NCBI GenBank assembly: GCA_958369225.1
Contig: CATXID010000003.1
Location: 62,001 to 126,000 of the forward strand
Source of the DNA: an uncultured Collinsella sp.
GTDB lineage: Bacteria; Actinomycetota; Coriobacteriia; Coriobacteriales; Coriobacteriaceae
Length of the DNA: 64,000 nt
Direction: 5' to 3'
Position numbers and translations under genes: made by a program. Shown one piece after another: positions 60,085 through 64,000 of this stretch (positions within the stretch are counted from its first letter, which is position 1; each line of letters opens with the position of its first letter). Under the pieces are notes generated by a model. That model ran no database searches. It had not been told where the DNA came from and saw only the letters and a program-made list of their open reading frames with translations.

Positions 60085-61276
60085 GACCGCGCTTCGCATG
60101 GCGCTGGCGCACCCGTTCTACCTGCTCATCTATACGGTGTTCATCTCGCTCATGGGCGTATTCATCGCGGCCTCGGTGAGCTGGAACTCGTCGCAGCTTA
60201 CCGAGTACGAGCCCTACGACACCAACGTAATTGTGGTCGACCGCGACAATAGCGACCTTTCGCGGGCACTCACCAAGCATCTGGACTCACGCTTTGACCT
60301 GGTCACGGGTGTCGGCGACGACACGTACGACCTTGCGGATGCGCTCGCCAAGAGCAACAGCGCCAAGGGCAGCGCCGACTGTGTGTTCTTTATCCCGGAG
60401 GGGTTTGAGGACGACCTCGTTGCGGCCGCCCGTGCGGGGGAGGCCCTGCCCAAACTCGATGTGACGTACGGCTCCGGCACCATGGCGGCGGCGCTCTCGT
60501 CTGCCGAGGCCTCGCGCTGGATCTCGCTCGCGGGTGCTGCGGCGGCACTTGAGCCAGCTGCTTCCGACGGCGAGGTCGCCAAGGCCGCCGAGCATGCTGC
60601 CGCCAAGCGCGCCGAGGTCGAGATCGAGCAGGTCAGGGTCGACTCGACTGCCGCTGCCACGCTCGAGTCGTATTTCAACTTTGGCGCGTACGCGATCATC
60701 TCGTCGGTCATCGTGTCGGTGGGACTGGTGTTTTCGGGCATGAACGAGCCCGAGCGCGTGCGCCGCATGGAGGCCGGCCCGGTCTCCGAGCGCCAGCGCT
60801 CGCTTGCTGTGTTCGCGGCTGCCGCGGTGCTCACCGTCTGCATCTGGTTTGTGTCGAGCATGATGGGCGTTGTGAGCTTTGCCGGTGCGGTCGCCGAGGT
60901 CGGCGTGGGTCGTGTGTGCCTGGCGCTGGCGGCGACGTTTGCCCTGGCGTGCACACCGCTGGCCGTTGGCTTTACCCTTTCGAGCCTGGGCGCGCGCGAG
61001 GAGCTGCTCAACGGCGTGGGCAACTTACTCGGCATGCTCATGACGTTTTTGGGCGGCGCCTGGATGCCGCTGTCGCTCATGGGCTCGGCCGTGCAGACCG
61101 CGGCGCATTTTGTGCCGACGTTTTGGGTGAACGACGCGATTGGCAAGGCGCTCGCCGCGGACCTGACGTCCACCGTGCTGGGCGACATCGCCTGCGACCT
61201 GGGCGTCACCGTGCTCTTCGCCGTGGCCATTGCCGCCGTAGGCCTCGCCCTCGCACGCGCCAAATCCCGCACCTAG
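60071..61276 (+). CDS. ABC-2 exporter permease (second)
   Basis: A 401-residue partner with the same topology: N-terminal membrane helix (FYLLIYTVFISLMGVFIAASVSW), an extracytoplasmic domain rich in Asp/Ala, and five C-terminal membrane segments (FNFGAYAIISSVIVSVGLVFSG onward). ATG 60071 is preceded by GGAAGGAGCCGCT inside the preceding gene. Its stop is followed by a short palindrome with CATTTAAGTACATCCCCAATG. Confidence 0.88.
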   Translation: MSTFKTALRMALAHPFYLLIYTVFISLMGVFIAASVSWNSSQLTEYEPYDTNVIVVDRDNSDLSRALTKHLDSRFDLVTGVGDDTYDLADALAKSNSAKGSADCVFFIPEGFEDDLVAAARAGEALPKLDVTYGSGTMAAALSSAEASRWISLAGAAAALEPAASDGEVAKAAEHAAAKRAEVEIEQVRVDSTAAATLESYFNFGAYAIISSVIVSVGLVFSGMNEPERVRRMEAGPVSERQRSLAVFAAAAVLTVCIWFVSSMMGVVSFAGAVAEVGVGRVCLALAATFALACTPLAVGFTLSSLGAREELLNGVGNLLGMLMTFLGGAWMPLSLMGSAVQTAAHFVPTFWVNDAIGKALAADLTSTVLGDIACDLGVTVLFAVAIAAVGLALARAKSRT

Positions 61277-61280
61277 CCAC

Positions 61281-61311
61281 CTAGTCATTTAAGTACATCC
61301 CCAATGACTAG
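61281..61311. repeat. Short GGGGA-core palindrome
   Basis: CTAGTCATT (61281-61289) and AATGACTAG (61303-61311) are perfect arms around TAAGTACATCCCC, the diverged relative of the palindrome at 14469-14543. It starts 5 bases after the permease stop. Confidence 0.65.
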
Positions 61312-61392
61312 TCTGAAATAAATCCCAAGCCTCGCTCCAAAATAGTTCGCCAAGGTTTACTATTACGTTCATAAAGTAGTACGAGGTTAACA

Positions 61393-62118
61393 ATGGGGGA
61401 TACCATGGCAACGCAGAGAGCCTACGTCCAGGTTAAGGATCTCAAGAAACACTACGGCGACGGTGATGCGCGCCTGACGGTACTCGATGGCATCGACACG
61501 TCCATCAACCGCGGCGAGATCTGCGTCATGCTGGGGCCCTCGGGCTCGGGCAAGTCGACCTTTCTCAACCTGATCGGCGGCCTGGAGGATGCCGACGCCG
61601 GTTCCATCATGGTGGACGGCTGCGACCTCACGGTGCTCAAGCCTACCGACCTGGGCGAGTATCGCCGCCGTGAGCTGGGCTTTGTCTTTCAGTTCTACAA
61701 CCTGGTGCCCGACCTCACCATCAAGGAGAACATCGAGGTCACGGCACACCTGTCCAAAAACCCGCTCAATGTCGACGACCTACTGCGTTCGCTGGGCCTC
61801 TACGAGCACCGCAACAAGTTCCCGCGCCAGGTCTCGGGTGGCCAGCAGCAGCGCTGTGCCATCGGCCGCGCACTCGTCAAAAACCCGGGTCTGCTGCTGT
61901 GCGACGAGCCCACCGGCGCGCTTGACTACAAGACGTCCAAGGAAATCTTGCAGCTCATGGAGGATGTCAACCGCACCTACGGCTGCACCATCATCATTGT
62001 CACCCACAATGCCGCCATCGCGAGTATGGCCAATCGCGTGCTGCGCCTGCGCGACGGGCACATCGTCGAGGATGAACTCAACGAGTCACCCGTCGCGGCC
62101 GCCGAGCTCGATTGGTAG
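61393..62118 (+). CDS. MacB/LolD-type ABC transporter ATP-binding protein
   Basis: ATPase (241 residues from ATG 61393; 237 if the ATG at 61405 is used, which has GGGGGA nearby) of a FtsX/MacB-type system. It has Walker [27 protein letters not shown], the signature [19 protein letters not shown], Walker [13 protein letters not shown] and the switch in IVTHNAA. The FtsX-family permease starts 8 bases after its stop. Such systems export peptides or sense cell-envelope stress; cargo unknown. Confidence 0.92.
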   Translation: MGDTMATQRAYVQVKDLKKHYGDGDARLTVLDGIDTSINRGEICVMLGPSGSGKSTFLNLIGGLEDADAGSIMVDGCDLTVLKPTDLGEYRRRELGFVFQFYNLVPDLTIKENIEVTAHLSKNPLNVDDLLRSLGLYEHRNKFPRQVSGGQQQRCAIGRALVKNPGLLLCDEPTGALDYKTSKEILQLMEDVNRTYGCTIIIVTHNAAIASMANRVLRLRDGHIVEDELNESPVAAAELDW

Positions 62119-62126
62119 GCGGCGCC

Positions 62127-64000
62127 ATGACACCTCTCGCAAAACGTCTCCCGCGCGAGCTGCGCCGCAATATCGGCAAGTACCTTGGCATCTTTTTGCT
62201 TATGTGCGGAAGCATCGCCCTTACCTCGGGCTTTTTACTCGCGGCGCATTCCATCGGTTGCCTTATCGACGACATGCGCGATGCGTACACGATTGAGGAC
62301 GGCCGCGTGACCACCTCCTTCGAGGCCACCAAAGACCAGCTCAAGGCAGCCGAGGATGCAGCCGACGACGTCGGCGGCGTCACGCTCTACAAGAATTTCT
62401 CCATCGACGCCATCATCAAAAAGACCGCCGGCGACGACGGCACCAAGCGCACGCTGCGCACCTATGCGCACCGCACCAAGGTCGATATCGCGTCCTACTG
62501 TGAGGGCAGGCAGCCTAAGGCGGACGATGAGGTGGCAATCGACCGTGTCTTCGCCACCAACAACGACCTTTCCGTGGACGATAAGGTCGAGCTCGAGGGC
62601 CGCACCTACACCATCTGCGGCATCATGACCCAGCCCGATAGCCAGGCGCTGTTCCTCAACAATTCGGACTTTACGGTGAACACCATCACCTATGGTGTTG
62701 CCGAGGTCACCGACGCCGGCTTTGCCGCGCTCGAGGGTGCCGGTGGCGCACCTGCCTACACCTACTCCTTCACCTTTGCCGATCGCGATCTCTCCACTGC
62801 AGATCGCATCGATGCCGAGCAGGATATGGTCGAGGCGCTGACCGACGCCGATGCGCGCGTGGATGACCTCATCGACGCCGATTCCAACCAGGGCATTGGC
62901 TACGCGCGCGACGACGTGGACGGCGACTCCATGATGTGGATGACGTTGCTCGACATCATCATCGTGATCATGGCGTTCGTCTTTGTGGTGCTCACCGACG
63001 CCACCATCGAGGAGGAGAGCGCCATCATCGGCACGCTGCTCGCCAGCGGCTATCGTCGTCGCGAGATCGTGCTGCACTACCTGGCACTTCCCGCCATCGT
63101 GGGCGTGCTCGCGGCGCTTTTGGGCACCGCGCTCGGCGTTGCGTTCTTTACCGAGCCCATGCGCGGTCTCTACTACGGCTCGTACAGCCTGCCGCCCTTC
63201 CAGGTGTACTGGAGCTGGGAGATCTTTGTGAAGTGTGCCGTGGTTCCCGCCGCCGCGCTCATTCTCATCACGCTGGTGGGCCTGCTTCGCAAGATGGGCA
63301 AGACGCCGTTGCAGTTCCTTCGTCACGAGGCGAGCGGCAAATCGGGCACCAAGCGTGGCCTGCAGCTGCCGGAGCGCATGGGCTTTGTCTCGCGCTTTCG
63401 CCTGCGCGTCTTCCTGCGCAACCTGGGTAACTTCGCCACGCTCTTCGTGGGCATTGCGTTTGCCTCGCTGCTGCTGCTCTTTGGCCTGGCGATCCTGCCC
63501 ACGATGACGCACTATGCGGACAACCTCGAGACGAGCCTGGTCGCCGAGCACCAGTACACGCTCAAGGCGCCGCTGGAGCTCGGGGGCACTGCCGAGGAGC
63601 GCGAGCAGTGGTCGGCACTCGAGCGCTTGCAGTCGGTTGACGGCGCGCTGCTTTCTGCCGCCCAGGATGCCGATGACGAGCTTGACGACGCGGCCGATGC
63701 GGCGCAGACGGCAGCCGACGCCGCAGCCAGCTCTCCGTCTGCCGAGAGCCTGACCGCAGCGCAGGATGCGCTCGCCAAGGTCCAGGACAAGAAGGATGCG
63801 CTCTACGCGCGCCTTGACGATCTTGCCGATGCCCTCGGCTGCAACCGCGACGGGGCTATCGACCTGATCGACAAGGCGTCGAAAATCGACACTGACAACG
63901 ACGACATTCACCCGGTCAACACGACCGACAACGGTGCGGGCACAATCGCGCAGGCCGAGAAATATGCCGTTTACCAGCTGCAATACGACCGCGGCGATGG
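62127..64000 (+). CDS. FtsX-family ABC permease, 3' end cut by window
   Basis: The open frame starts at ATG 62127, after GGCGGCGCC, and runs off the window (624 full codons). It begins MTPLAKRLPRELRRNIGKYLGIFLLMCGSIALTSGFLLAAH, one membrane segment, followed by a ~220-residue extracytoplasmic MacB-like domain, then the first FtsX core at about 269-390 (MMWMTLLDIIIVIMAFVFVVLTD ... LLASGYRRREIVLHYLALPAIVG ...), a cytoplasmic stretch, another membrane segment at about 435-460, and an acidic, Ala-rich coiled-coil-prone domain up to the cut. It is the partner of the upstream ATPase. The coiled region is unusual and may project outward. Confidence 0.85.
   Translation, partial: MTPLAKRLPRELRRNIGKYLGIFLLMCGSIALTSGFLLAAHSIGCLIDDMRDAYTIEDGRVTTSFEATKDQLKAAEDAADDVGGVTLYKNFSIDAIIKKTAGDDGTKRTLRTYAHRTKVDIASYCEGRQPKADDEVAIDRVFATNNDLSVDDKVELEGRTYTICGIMTQPDSQALFLNNSDFTVNTITYGVAEVTDAGFAALEGAGGAPAYTYSFTFADRDLSTADRIDAEQDMVEALTDADARVDDLIDADSNQGIGYARDDVDGDSMMWMTLLDIIIVIMAFVFVVLTDATIEEESAIIGTLLASGYRRREIVLHYLALPAIVGVLAALLGTALGVAFFTEPMRGLYYGSYSLPPFQVYWSWEIFVKCAVVPAAALILITLVGLLRKMGKTPLQFLRHEASGKSGTKRGLQLPERMGFVSRFRLRVFLRNLGNFATLFVGIAFASLLLLFGLAILPTMTHYADNLETSLVAEHQYTLKAPLELGGTAEEREQWSALERLQSVDGALLSAAQDADDELDDAADAAQTAADAAASSPSAESLTAAQDALAKVQDKKDALYARLDDLADALGCNRDGAIDLIDKASKIDTDNDDIHPVNTTDNGAGTIAQAEKYAVYQLQYDRGD

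Overview
The window is a 64-kb, GC-rich chromosomal segment that most resembles a gut Coriobacteriia genome of the Collinsella type. This is inferred from the gene content: actinobacterial-style housekeeping genes, a membrane-anchored LuxR-family protein, a class B sortase with LPXTG-like surface proteins, an electron-bifurcating Nfn transhydrogenase, an Ech-type [NiFe]-hydrogenase, and intergenic spaces crowded with palindromic repeats. No species was confirmed by any search.

Layout. 1-15 kb: carB (5' end cut by the window edge), purE, a sortase, a MoaE-like protein, a CmpB-type membrane protein, purF-purM-purN, a RelB/PIN toxin-antitoxin pair, a PTS EIIA protein, a parvulin-type foldase and a YqeY protein. 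14.6-18.4 kb: a polar amino acid ABC importer (ATPase, lipoprotein, two permeases) followed by a cytidylate-kinase-like protein. 18.4-22 kb: a membrane LuxR regulator divergent from a cell-wall-anchored surface protein. 22.3-28.4 kb (minus strand): nfnB-nfnA, pth, prs, glmU. 28.6-31.8 kb: an ECF vitamin transporter (T, fused A-A', S). 32.4-37.6 kb: exonuclease III, sirtuin, a folP-folK fusion, a biotin-ligase-like protein and coaX. 37.7 kb: initiator tRNA, then an array of palindromes. 38.5-40.5 kb: an Old Yellow Enzyme-type reductase with an HGDR motif. 41-47.4 kb: an orphan helix-turn-helix protein and a complete five-gene Ech hydrogenase operon. 48-55.4 kb: one 2436-residue pilin-like adhesin. 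56-64 kb: a two-component system divergent from an ABC-2 exporter, then a MacB/FtsX-type ABC system whose permease runs off the window.

How genes fit together. purE/F/M/N, prs, carB and folP-folK supply nucleotides and one-carbon cofactors. NfnAB and the Ech hydrogenase both handle low-potential ferredoxin, NAD(P)H and H2, as expected for an anaerobic fermenter. The sortase can anchor the two LPXTG-like proteins in this window. The two-component system probably controls the divergent exporter.

The least explained material is intergenic. I see several families of palindromic elements: an 80/81-bp periodic array with exactly 25-nt centres; hairpins with unrelated 23-28-bp stems but one conserved loop; composite 154-bp and 165-bp nested palindromes in three clusters, two of which bracket the giant adhesin in mirrored order; short palindromes built around a GGGGACAG core; and a degenerate palindrome that encodes the linker of the fused ECF ATPase.
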